Positions 7,059-13,896 of a DNA stretch of 16,294 nucleotides are shown here, in pieces (the stretch's first letter is position 1; each line of letters opens with the position of its first letter). The notes under the pieces are model-generated. The model did no database searches and was not told where the DNA came from. It saw nothing but the letters and a program-made list of their open reading frames with translations. Origin of the DNA: Gorillibacterium sp. (lineage in GTDB: Bacteria > Bacillota > Bacilli > Paenibacillales > NBRC-103111); NCBI GenBank assembly GCA_014380705.1, contig JACMJI010000189.1, positions 1 through 16,294 of the forward strand, written 5' to 3'. The position numbers and the translations under genes were made by a program.

Positions 7059-8009
7059 TTGGAACCCCTTATCCCCTTCGAACCACTATCAACGCCCAGC
7101 ATACCGTCTGGAGAACCCTGGATTGCTCAGGTAAAGTGGGACGGCGTTCGCATGCTTACTTATTATGACGGGACCGAGGTATCGCTATTCAACAGAAAGC
7201 TTCATGAACGGACGGCTCAGTATCCTGAATTACAGGATATAAAAAGCTATTGCCGCGCCAATAATGTCATTCTCGATGGTGAGCTTGTCGCCCTTGAGAA
7301 TGGTTTACCAGCCTTCCACCAAATCATGAGAAGAGATGGTCTCAGGCGTTTGGACGGCTTGGCTGCTGCCATGAGAGCCGTTCCCGTAACTTATATGGTC
7401 TTTGATATTCTTTACTGTAACGGAGCATGGGTGACAGATCGCCCGCTTGCTCTGCGCCAACAGCTGCTGTCCGAAATGATTCTCCCTAAGGAGGGAGTCC
7501 AAATCGTGCAGAGCTTCGCACAGACGGAGGAGCTTTATCACGTGATTGAGGAGCGTGGGATCGAAGGAATCGTCTGCAAAGACCTAACGAGTGCCTATAC
7601 GGTCGGAGGCAAAGACAAACGCTGGCTAAAAGTGAAAAATTATCAGGATTTAATTGCTACCGTTGGCGGGGTGACCCTTCGTGGTAAAACGGTTAATGCG
7701 CTGCTATTGGGACTTTACGATGAGAAAGGACATTTTATTTATATCGGGCATGCCGGCACGGGTAAACTAACCCGGAAGGATTGGACTCAGTTTACAGATG
7801 CTATCGCACCGCTCCTAGTCAAAGACCGACCCTTCTTAAACATTCCGGAACGGAGCAAGGACGCACTTTGGCTCAAGCCGGTTTTTACAGTCAAAATCAA
7901 ATATATTGAGTGGACCCACCATATCACGTTGCGGCAGCCAAGTATCCAAGCTTTTGTTGCGACAGACCCCAAAGAATCAACCTTCAGACTAGCGGGAGTG
8001 AGCCGATGA
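7059..8009 (+). CDS. ligD (ligase part): ATP-dependent DNA ligase (LigD ligase module)
   Basis: This protein of 316 residues seals nicks and breaks using ATP and is the ligase half of NHEJ LigD. Motif I is VKWDGVR with the AMP-accepting Lys (residue 26 from TTG 7059). Later motifs are ILDGELVAL (III), EGIVCKD (IV) and RWLKVKNYQD (V), then an OB-fold domain ending near EWTHHITLRQPS. I prefer TTG 7059 because AAGGATGGTGA (7044-7054) precedes it; an ATG at 7038 would add seven residues but has no ribosome binding site and nearly coincides with the inferred transcription start. In B. subtilis, ligase and polymerase modules are one 611-residue chain; here they are two proteins. The stop overlaps an ATG (ATGA) that opens a micro-ORF. 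Ku is about 6 kb upstream. Confidence 0.9.
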   Translation: MEPLIPFEPLSTPSIPSGEPWIAQVKWDGVRMLTYYDGTEVSLFNRKLHERTAQYPELQDIKSYCRANNVILDGELVALENGLPAFHQIMRRDGLRRLDGLAAAMRAVPVTYMVFDILYCNGAWVTDRPLALRQQLLSEMILPKEGVQIVQSFAQTEELYHVIEERGIEGIVCKDLTSAYTVGGKDKRWLKVKNYQDLIATVGGVTLRGKTVNALLLGLYDEKGHFIYIGHAGTGKLTRKDWTQFTDAIAPLLVKDRPFLNIPERSKDALWLKPVFTVKIKYIEWTHHITLRQPSIQAFVATDPKESTFRLAGVSR

Positions 8010-8073
8010 AGACAGCAGATCCTAAGACAACAACCTTCAGACTAGCGGGGGCGAACCGATGAAGACAGCAGAT
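7965..8073 (+). repeat. 53-bp tandem duplication across the ligase/polymerase junction
   Basis: The stretch 7978-8020 recurs at 8031-8073 with 40 of 43 bases identical; all three differences are transitions. The similarity extends left in weaker form to about 7965 and 8018, giving a 53-base period. Each copy contains the end of a FRLAG..R reading frame and the ATGAAGACAGCAGAT start. Confidence 0.95.
8006..8062 (+). CDS. Micro-ORF of 18 codons between ligase and polymerase genes
   Basis: The ORF encodes MKTADPKTTTFRLAGANR. It starts at an ATGA overlapping the ligase stop and ends at an ATGA overlapping the polymerase start. GGGAGTGA (7994-8001) lies four bases upstream, a better ribosome binding site than GGGGGCGA (8047-8054) before the polymerase gene. 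Its first five residues copy the polymerase N-terminus and its last fourteen copy the ligase C-terminus (DPKESTFRLAGVSR). It probably arose by the duplication and may keep ribosomes coupled across the junction. Whether the peptide itself matters is unknown. Confidence 0.5.
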   Translation: MKTADPKTTTFRLAGANR

Positions 8074-8943
8074 AAAGGTACGGTCATGGTAGATGGGGAA
8101 GAGGTTACCATTACGAATCCCGAGAAACTGCTTTGGCCTGAGCTAAGGCTTACCAAAATGGACTATTTGCAGAAGCTGGTTTTTCTTGCCCCTTACCTGC
8201 TAACCTACTGCAGAAATCGTTATTTGACGACCATTCGCTACCCTAATGGCATTCATGGCAAATCATTTTATCAAAAAAATGCCCCCGAGCCTTTGCCGTC
8301 TTACGTACGGACAGCAACGCTTGGGGACATTCAATATGTTGTCGCGGATTCGGCACCGACCCTATTATGGCTCGGCAACCTGGCTTGTTTAGAGTTCCAT
8401 CCCTCATTCCATCGTGTAGGGGATGAGCTGCCGGCTGAATGGCTCATTGATATTGACCCTTCGCTGGACGTAGAGCCGCGAATTATGAACGCAGTCAGCC
8501 TGATCGGAGAAGCTTTGGATCGCATGAAGATCAAAGCCGTCCCCAAAACCTCGGGAGCAACTGGCGTTCAGCTTTTTGTTCCGATTGAGCGCGGCTATAC
8601 CTTCGCTGAGCTGCGAAGCCTTGGGGAGTTCCTTGGCAAGTACCTTGTAAAGCTTTACCCGAGGCTTTTTACAATTGAGCGGTTGAAAAAAAACCGAGGA
8701 GACCTGATCTACGTCGATTATCTCCAGCATTGGTACGGAAAAACATTGTCCTCCCCTTATACCCCAAGAGCGCGTATCGCCGCCTCCATTTCCACCCCGC
8801 TCTTCTGGAGTGAAGTGGAAGCTGGAGTTGATCCTCGGGACTATAACCTGCTAAGTATTGAAGGGCGGCTGCGGACTCACGGTGACCTCATCAGCCAGCT
8901 TGCACCACAATCGCTAGATCATGTGCTGTCTTTTATAAAGTAA
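8059..8943 (+). CDS. ligD (polymerase part): LigD-type primase-polymerase (NHEJ polymerase domain)
   Basis: This stand-alone polymerase of 294 residues belongs to the archaeo-eukaryotic primase family, the PolDom of LigD, which fills gaps at Ku-bound ends, preferring ribonucleotides. Family blocks are ITNPEKLLWPE (18-28), RYPNGIHGKSFYQKNAP (60-76), the metal-binding WLIDIDPS with Asp131 and Asp133, PKTSGATG (162-169), and the third acid at Asp220 in YVDYLQHWYGKT, followed by SPYTPRARIAASISTPLFW. The position after TSGxxG, His in many LigD polymerases, is Gln171. The start at ATG 8059 overlaps the preceding micro-ORF stop. No ligase or nuclease domain is attached. It ends 29 bases before the convergent permease gene with no visible terminator. 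Confidence 0.92.
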   Translation: MKTADKGTVMVDGEEVTITNPEKLLWPELRLTKMDYLQKLVFLAPYLLTYCRNRYLTTIRYPNGIHGKSFYQKNAPEPLPSYVRTATLGDIQYVVADSAPTLLWLGNLACLEFHPSFHRVGDELPAEWLIDIDPSLDVEPRIMNAVSLIGEALDRMKIKAVPKTSGATGVQLFVPIERGYTFAELRSLGEFLGKYLVKLYPRLFTIERLKKNRGDLIYVDYLQHWYGKTLSSPYTPRARIAASISTPLFWSEVEAGVDPRDYNLLSIEGRLRTHGDLISQLAPQSLDHVLSFIK

Positions 8944-8972
8944 GTAACCCGAGCAATGCTACAGTCTAACGA

Positions 8973-9905
8973 TTAGGCAGCTACGTCGCGTTTTACGAAG
9001 AAGAACCAGGATAGCAGATGAAACAGAAGGAAATACCCAACGAGAACAGCAATTGAGAAATTAAGGGTCATTCCCTCATAGGGAGGGATGCCTTCCGCAT
9101 AAACCGTAAGGTCTGTGTTGTTAAATAAGTAATACTTCATCCATGTGTATTTACGGAGAAGCATGGCTGGAACAGTTCCAGCCAAGAAAAAAATTAATGA
9201 CAAAGCAATGGACAAAGCGCTGCTGCGGAACGCAGATGAGATCATGAAGGCCATGGTCACGATCATCAGCATGCCAATACAATTCAAGCCTTGTGAAGAC
9301 AAAGCATGGACAAGCATACTGCGTTCATGCACTAACCCGTCTCCTCCCAAGAAAAGATAAGGCGAATTTGAACCAGCAAAGCTGCTAATTATCCCGTTTA
9401 CCAGATAAGAAACAATAAACTGGGTGGCAAAAAGCAACAAACTAAACAGTAAGGTGGCTATATATTTTGATAAGAGTATTTTCGTCCGACTTGCGGGACG
9501 AATGAGCAGCAGCTTGATCGTGCCGGTGGAGAATTCACCGGCTACTATATCTGCAGCAACAATCACCGTAAATACGCCTACAATTAAGATTAAGAACGGC
9601 GCAACATTCATTACATTGCCCCAAGTGGAGCCATCTGCAGGGGGAATATCATGCGCGAGTCGATATTCTCCAATCTTGACGATTCGCTCAGCCGTTTTTT
9701 TCATCACTTCCATGCCAGTATTAAGTTGAGGCTTAAATTGGTCTACTTCAGCCTGAACCTGTTGACGCCAGTCGCCTTCCGTATTCATACTCGTAGAGAT
9801 GAGTATGGGGAGAGCAATCGTAAGGGTAACAAGGATCCCGAGTAAAACCCATGTGCGGACTCGGTTATAAATCTTCATATTTTCATTACGAATAAGATTA
9901 AGCAA
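8973..9905 (-). CDS. ABC-2 type transporter permease
   Basis: This 310-residue integral membrane protein starts at TTG 9905, with AGGAGG on the minus strand (plus 9914-9919) eight bases away. It has one N-terminal membrane helix (about 17-37), a large outer loop with a charged stretch, then five further hydrophobic segments. The EFSTGTIKLLLIRPASRTKILLSKY block after the second helix is characteristic of ABC-2/NatB-BcrB-like permeases (PF12679 type). It ends in FFVKRDVAA. It overlaps the end of the ATPase gene by 8 bases, so the two form one exporter operon. The substrate is unknown; related pairs export antimicrobial peptides, sodium or other small molecules. Confidence 0.88.
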   Translation of the reverse strand: MLNLIRNENMKIYNRVRTWVLLGILVTLTIALPILISTSMNTEGDWRQQVQAEVDQFKPQLNTGMEVMKKTAERIVKIGEYRLAHDIPPADGSTWGNVMNVAPFLILIVGVFTVIVAADIVAGEFSTGTIKLLLIRPASRTKILLSKYIATLLFSLLLFATQFIVSYLVNGIISSFAGSNSPYLFLGGDGLVHERSMLVHALSSQGLNCIGMLMIVTMAFMISSAFRSSALSIALSLIFFLAGTVPAMLLRKYTWMKYYLFNNTDLTVYAEGIPPYEGMTLNFSIAVLVGYFLLFHLLSWFFFVKRDVAA

Positions 9906-10815
9906 TGGAGTCGCCTCCTGTCATTTCTAAGAATTTATCTTCCAGACTCTTCGTCATCTGTTTTATTCCATAAACTCGAATGTCTGCCTGCACGAGCAAC
10001 CTATTCAGATCGGCAGCCTGCTCACGGGAGGCCGCAATTTCCAGAATGGAATCCTTGATCTGAACCTCCCAGCCTGCAGCCCGTAATACCTCTGCTGCCT
10101 GTTCAGCCGAATTAACCTCAAGCAAGAAGATATCCTTTTCTCCATTCTCAACAAAGTCCTTAATCAGCCGTACATCAATCAATCGGCCATGCTGAATAAT
10201 TCCGATCCGGTCGCACATGAGCTCCATTTCGGACAGCAGATGGCTAGAGACAATAATGGAGATGTGCTCTTCAATCGCGAGCTTGCGGAGGTAATCACGC
10301 AGCTCGCGAATACCGGCAGGATCAAGTCCATTCGTCGGTTCATCGAGAATCAATAACGATGGTTTATGTAATATCGCTTGCGCAACCCCAAGCCTTTGTC
10401 TCATTCCAAGGGAGTAGGTTTTCACTTTGTCGTTCATACGGTTTTCTAGACCGACGAGCTTGACCACTTCGTTTATTCGTTCTTTGGTTACCCCTTTAAC
10501 CATCCGAGCATAATGGATTAGGTTCTTGTAGCCGGACATGTATTTGTACATTTCCGGATTTTCTACAATTGCCCCCACATAGCGGATCGCTTGCTCGAAA
10601 TCCCGGGTAATGCTCTTCCCCTCGACCTCCACATCCCCTTGAGTCGGCTTCATTAAGCCTACCATCATCCGTATGGTCGTCGTTTTCCCGGCTCCGTTCG
10701 GGCCAAGAAACCCGAATACCTCCCCTTTTGGAACCTCAAAGCTGAGGTTATCAATAATGAGCTTTGAACCAATCTTCTTAGTAAGTCCGATCAACCGTAC
10801 CGTTGGTTTATCCAA
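9898..10815 (-). CDS. ABC transporter ATP-binding protein (BcrA/NatA-like)
   Basis: This 305-residue ATPase drives the exporter formed with the overlapping permease. Walker A is GPNGAGKTT (38-46), the ABC signature YSLGMRQRLG (134-143), Walker B LLILDEP (154-160), and the switch His192 in IVSSHLL. The Q-loop region reads GAIVENPEMY, as in BcrA-type proteins. A roughly 90-residue C-terminal domain after 215 is typical of this group. The start is TTG 10815 with GGGGAGGG just upstream. No two-component or peptide biosynthesis genes lie next to it, so an immunity role cannot be argued from context. Confidence 0.9.
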   Translation of the reverse strand: MDKPTVRLIGLTKKIGSKLIIDNLSFEVPKGEVFGFLGPNGAGKTTTIRMMVGLMKPTQGDVEVEGKSITRDFEQAIRYVGAIVENPEMYKYMSGYKNLIHYARMVKGVTKERINEVVKLVGLENRMNDKVKTYSLGMRQRLGVAQAILHKPSLLILDEPTNGLDPAGIRELRDYLRKLAIEEHISIIVSSHLLSEMELMCDRIGIIQHGRLIDVRLIKDFVENGEKDIFLLEVNSAEQAAEVLRAAGWEVQIKDSILEIAASREQAADLNRLLVQADIRVYGIKQMTKSLEDKFLEMTGGDSIA

Positions 10816-10845
10816 TGGTTATCCCTCCCCATGTAAAACTTTCCC

Positions 10846-10909
10846 TTTTTTTCACTCAAAAAAAAGCTTACCACAAGTAGCATCCTTCTAACAAATACAA
10901 AAAAAAAAA
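10846..10909. other. A/T homopolymer tracts in the ABC operon leader
   Basis: The 150 bases between the ABC ATPase and the methyltransferase hold T7 (10846-10852), CACTC, A8 (10858-10865), and a further A11 tract (10899-10909). T7 and A8 can pair as an all-AT hairpin in the leader of the minus-strand ABC operon. I see no convincing -35/-10 pair; a promoter is probably here or the ABC genes are read from the methyltransferase operon. Confidence 0.5.
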
Positions 10910-10965
10910 CGAAACCAACCGCAAGATAATTGGACCCGCTTTTACTAACGATGAGGTTTATTCCT

Positions 10966-12153
10966 CTATTGCTTACCTTCAAATATAGGCTGGAGCTTAT
11001 CTGCAAGCGCACGCTCCAAATAGGGATCAATACCGAGAAATTCTTTGAACCTCAAATAGTTTGCGGCAAGAATGTTAAGCTGGGCCGAGTCCGAGGTTTT
11101 CTGTCGAACAGCACGGATTAGCAAGTTCTTTGGTGTGTGCTCCATATCGATAAACTCGAGAATCTGCGCTTTATAGCCAACTAATTCTAATAGCCGAGCC
11201 CGAACAGAGTCTGTAGCGAGCGCAGCGAATCTCTCCTTAATGATGCCATGCCCTAACATAGTGGCGAGTGTCTCATGCTGAACCTGGCCATACAGCTCGT
11301 GCTGGCAGCAGGGTACGGAAAGGATGACGCTGGCATTCCAACGGATCGCTTTATTCAAAGCAGCGTCGGTTGCAGTATCGCAGGCATGGAGCGTTACGAC
11401 CATATCTGCTTCCGTGACATCGTCATAAACGGCAATATCACCGATCTGGAAATGAAGCCCCTCATAGCGCAAGCGATGGGCTAAGGATGCACATTGGGTA
11501 ATAACATCCGCCTTTAAGTCAAGTCCAGTTACGTCGACATCCCTCCCCCGTATATTCACCAGATAATGATACAAGGCGAAGGTCAGATAGGATTTGCCAC
11601 AACCAAAGTCAATAATCCTAAGCGTGCGACCCTCCGGCAGCTCCGGCATCACATCCTCAATCATTTCAAGGAAACGATTGATCTGTCGAAACTTATCATA
11701 CTTGGCGGCTGCTACTTTACCTTCGGCATTCATTACACCGAGCTCAACCAAAAAAGCAACGGGCTCGCCTTCGGGCAAGAGGTATTTCTTAGCGCGGTTA
11801 TGGGTAAGCTCCACTTGCTGACGGGTTGCCTCCCGCGTAAGGATAGAGGCCTTCCCTTTTTTATTTACCAGGACCTGATAATCTCCGTCTACGGACTGAA
11901 ATAGTCCTTGTTTATAAACATGGAGCAGCTCGACGATACGCTCTACGGCAACAGCTGGCTCCAAATTTTCATGTAGCTCCTTGGCTCCAACCGCATAAGA
12001 TAATTGAAAATACCTTGCGCCTTTAAGTAAAACTGGCTTCACTTTTATTTTGGACGCTGTATCTGGAAGCTTGGTCCGAGGTCCGCTTAGCGTCGCCTGT
12101 ACCAGTTTCCCTTCATGAACTAGCTTCTCCAGCAATTGTTTTAATTGTTCCAT
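10966..12153 (-). CDS. SAM-dependent methyltransferase, PF13679-like
   Basis: The 395-residue protein carries a class I methyltransferase fold in its second half. Motif I is IIDFGCGKSYLTFAL (180-194), the acidic strand-2 loop VTGLDLK (208-214), VVTLHACDTATD (252-263), and SVPCCQHELYGQ (279-290). The paired cysteines followed by Gln-His are typical of the Methyltransf_32 group, which has bacterial and eukaryotic members with poorly defined, probably RNA-related substrates. The first 150 residues form a separate domain with no motif I recognise. The start is ATG 12153 with GGAGAGG upstream. It lies 27 bases after the preceding small gene and is probably co-transcribed with it. No strong terminator follows; only a 4-bp hairpin overlaps its stop. 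Confidence 0.82.
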   Translation of the reverse strand: MEQLKQLLEKLVHEGKLVQATLSGPRTKLPDTASKIKVKPVLLKGARYFQLSYAVGAKELHENLEPAVAVERIVELLHVYKQGLFQSVDGDYQVLVNKKGKASILTREATRQQVELTHNRAKKYLLPEGEPVAFLVELGVMNAEGKVAAAKYDKFRQINRFLEMIEDVMPELPEGRTLRIIDFGCGKSYLTFALYHYLVNIRGRDVDVTGLDLKADVITQCASLAHRLRYEGLHFQIGDIAVYDDVTEADMVVTLHACDTATDAALNKAIRWNASVILSVPCCQHELYGQVQHETLATMLGHGIIKERFAALATDSVRARLLELVGYKAQILEFIDMEHTPKNLLIRAVRQKTSDSAQLNILAANYLRFKEFLGIDPYLERALADKLQPIFEGKQ

Positions 12154-12180
12154 ATCTGCCTCTCCAATACTCTTTAATAG

Positions 12181-12555
12181 TTACTTCACAGCACGCGTAT
12201 GGCGTTCGCTGCGCGGAGGCAAAGCAAGTCCTGCAGTAGGCAAAACATCCGTTGATATTTCATTTTTCTCGGAACCGTCTGCTGTGAGCTTTGATTTATC
12301 CTCTTTTACAGCTATAGCGTAGGAAGTAACAATCGGGTCCGCCTTCAGGTGTCCCTGCAATAAATTTTCCAAAAAATCAACCCGTGTCTGAAGCAACCTA
12401 ACGACTTCCTTAAGCTCCATGACATCATTCGTCAGATCATTCTCGGCCTTTTGCAGTAAAGTGTTCAAAGCTTCGTTGCTTGGTCTACCTTCTTCGTCCT
12501 CAAGAAGTAACGCTCTAAGTTCCTCTGGGGAAAGAAGGTGGTTATGATCCATCAT
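12181..12555 (-). CDS. Small coiled-coil protein of unknown function
   Basis: I do not recognise this protein. From the ATG at 12555 it has 124 residues; AAAGGTGA ends eight bases upstream, which decides the start. Upstream in-frame ATG codons and a TTG at 12603 would add up to 16 residues but lack a good site. The protein is highly charged and soluble, with a heptad-like Leu/Val pattern in the middle (ALNTLLQKAENDLTNDVMEL and onward to LQGHL), predicted as a coiled coil. A low-complexity polar tail ends basic (PRSERHTRAVK). It is first in an apparent two-gene operon with the methyltransferase. Confidence 0.65.
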   Translation of the reverse strand: MMDHNHLLSPEELRALLLEDEEGRPSNEALNTLLQKAENDLTNDVMELKEVVRLLQTRVDFLENLLQGHLKADPIVTSYAIAVKEDKSKLTADGSEKNEISTDVLPTAGLALPPRSERHTRAVK

Positions 12556-12694
12556 AGGTCCCATCACCTTTCGAGCCTTTTCCATCATTCTACCCGATTC
12601 CAAGCAGAATTGCTTCTATCTAAGTATGCAAGGTAAACTATGGTTATAAAATAAGGGGATTACGTGATTTAGCAAATTTTACTTTTTGGAAAAA

Positions 12695-12738
12695 TGAAGC
12701 CAATCTTAATTTGATGCTTGACTCGGGAGATGGCTTCA
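12695..12738. repeat. Perfect 8-bp inverted repeat flanking the zupT -35
   Basis: TGAAGCCA (12695-12702) and TGGCTTCA (12731-12738) are exact reverse complements 36 bases apart. The -35 hexamer of the zupT promoter lies between them and the right arm touches the -10. It could be a regulator site; it does not match a Zur or MntR consensus that I know. Confidence 0.6.
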
Positions 12739-12745
12739 ATATAAT
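12718..12745 (+). promoter_or_regulatory. Sigma-A promoter of the ZIP transporter gene
   Basis: TTGACT (12718-12723) and a perfect TATAAT (12740-12745) are 16 bases apart. A start near 12752 gives an untranslated leader of about 90 bases. Confidence 0.7.
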
Positions 12746-12833
12746 CTTTTTAGTAACAATTGACTCCAACTTATCCCTACAAACTAGTAAGATGGATTTT
12801 CGGGGTTATTTTCCTCAAGAGTAGGAGGTTGAC

Positions 12834-12863
12834 ATGTCGCAATGGGTAATGATATTTTATTAG
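12834..12863 (+). CDS. Possible nine-codon leader ORF overlapping zupT start
   Basis: ATG 12834 lies five bases after AGGAGG (12823-12828) and opens MSQWVMIFY then TAG, in a different frame from zupT. The zupT ATG at 12842 is 13 bases from the same site. The better spacing therefore belongs to the short ORF. It could be a leader peptide or the trace of a small frameshift at the zupT N-terminus. Confidence 0.3.
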   Translation: MSQWVMIFY

Positions 12864-13651
12864 GCTTTGCCGTAACTTTATTTGCTGGACTATGTACAGG
12901 AATTGGGAGCATACTAGCCTTCTTCACAAAACGCACCAATACGCGCTACCTGTCCCTTGCGTTAGGCTTCTCGGCGGGTGTAATGATTTATGTATCGATG
13001 ATTGAAATTTTCTTTAAAGCAAAAACCGCTCTAATTGCAGAGCTCGGGGTGCAAAAGGGCTCCTGGCTAACAGTTATCGCTTTTTTTGGCGGAATGGGCT
13101 TGATCGCTTTGATCGACAAATGCATTCCTCATAATGAAAATCCCCACGAAATCAAGATGGTTGAGGATATGCCCTCCACTTTGACTCCCGTCCAGAATAA
13201 AAAGCTGCTTAAAACGGGAACCTTTGTTGCCCTTAGCATCGCTATTCATAATTTTCCCGAGGGTCTGGCAACGTTTGTAGCTACCATAAATGATCCAAGC
13301 CTTGGCATTGCAATCGCCACAGCCATTGCCCTGCACAACATACCTGAGGGGATTGCTGTATCTATTCCCGTTTATTATGCTACAGGTTCTCGCAAAAAAG
13401 CCTTCATCCTCTCTTTCCTTTCTGGCGTCACTGAGCCCGTCGGAGCGGTTATCGGATATCTACTGCTAATGCCGTTCATGAGTGACACGTTATTCGGTGT
13501 GTTATTCGCCGCCGTTGCTGGCATTATGGTATTTATCTCCATTGATGAGCTGCTGCCCGCAGCCCGTGAATATGGGGAGCATCACCTATCTATCTACGGC
13601 CTCGTTGCCGGCATGGCTGTCATGGCTGTGAGCCTGTTGCTGTTTATTTAA
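12842..13651 (+). CDS. zupT: ZIP family metal transporter, ZupT-like
   Basis: The 269-residue protein is a ZIP permease importing divalent metals, chiefly zinc, across the cytoplasmic membrane. The diagnostic metal-binding motifs are HNFPEG (136-141) and HNIPEG (165-170) in helices IV and V. About eight membrane helices are visible, with FAGLCTGIGSILAFF near the start and SAGVMIYVSMIE in helix II, and a polar cytoplasmic loop at 93-122. The N-terminus MGNDILLGFAVTLFAG is normal for the family, so ATG 12842 is probably right even though its ribosome binding site is 13 bases away. The gene has its own sigma-A promoter and is divergent from the coiled-coil/methyltransferase operon. Confidence 0.93.
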   Translation: MGNDILLGFAVTLFAGLCTGIGSILAFFTKRTNTRYLSLALGFSAGVMIYVSMIEIFFKAKTALIAELGVQKGSWLTVIAFFGGMGLIALIDKCIPHNENPHEIKMVEDMPSTLTPVQNKKLLKTGTFVALSIAIHNFPEGLATFVATINDPSLGIAIATAIALHNIPEGIAVSIPVYYATGSRKKAFILSFLSGVTEPVGAVIGYLLLMPFMSDTLFGVLFAAVAGIMVFISIDELLPAAREYGEHHLSIYGLVAGMAVMAVSLLLFI

Positions 13652-13659
13652 TAAACAGC
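13639..13659 (+). terminator. Perfect hairpin across the zupT stop codon
   Basis: GCTGTTTAT (13639-13647) pairs exactly with ATAAACAGC (13651-13659) around a three-base loop; the stop codon TAA lies in the hairpin. No T-run follows, but further palindromes begin at once (GCGCTAGCGC at 13658-13667). Confidence 0.45.
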
Positions 13660-13668
13660 GCTAGCGCA

Positions 13669-13800
13669 GCAGCCGCCCGGGCTCGGGCCCGGGCCGAGCA
13701 ACCGATTTAGCGATCAAAATGATCGCTAAATCCACCAAAAGCAGCCGCCCGTGCCCGGGCCGTGCATTTTAGCGCTCATTTTGAGCGCTATTTGCCCCGC
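13669..13800. repeat. Two-unit array of GC-rich and AT-rich palindromes
   Basis: Two units begin with GCAGCCGCCCG at 13669 and 13741 (72-base period). Each has a GC-rich palindromic part and then a hairpin. Unit 1 carries GCTCGG/CCGAGC (13681-13686, 13694-13699) and a perfect 13-bp stem GATTTAGCGATCA (13704-13716) with its complement (13720-13732). Unit 2 carries GCCCG/CGGGC and a 9-bp stem TAGCGCTCA (13770-13778) with TGAGCGCTA (13782-13790). A diverged third GC-rich part seems to start near 13800 (GCCAATGCCTGGGCTGAGC). This resembles REP-type palindromic elements and fills most of the zupT/DUF4097 intergenic region. Confidence 0.75.
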
Positions 13801-13849
13801 CAATGCCTGGGCTGAGCTGCAGACCTACCAAACCAATAAAACTCCAGAC

Positions 13850-13882
13850 AAAAAAAGCCGCTCGAGAGCACAGAACGGCTTT
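13850..13882 (-). terminator. Intrinsic terminator of the DUF4097 gene
   Basis: Read on the minus strand, AAAGCCG (from 13882) pairs with CGGCTTT (to 13854) and is followed by T's (A-run 13850-13856 on the plus strand). It lies just after the stop of the gene ending at 13897. It might also act weakly for zupT. Confidence 0.85.
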
Positions 13883-13896
13883 ATTTTCGCTGCCAC

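Noticed and set aside
10951..10969. Hairpin at the methyltransferase stop as a terminator
   Set aside because: Only four base pairs (GAGG/CCTC) and no T-run directly after it.
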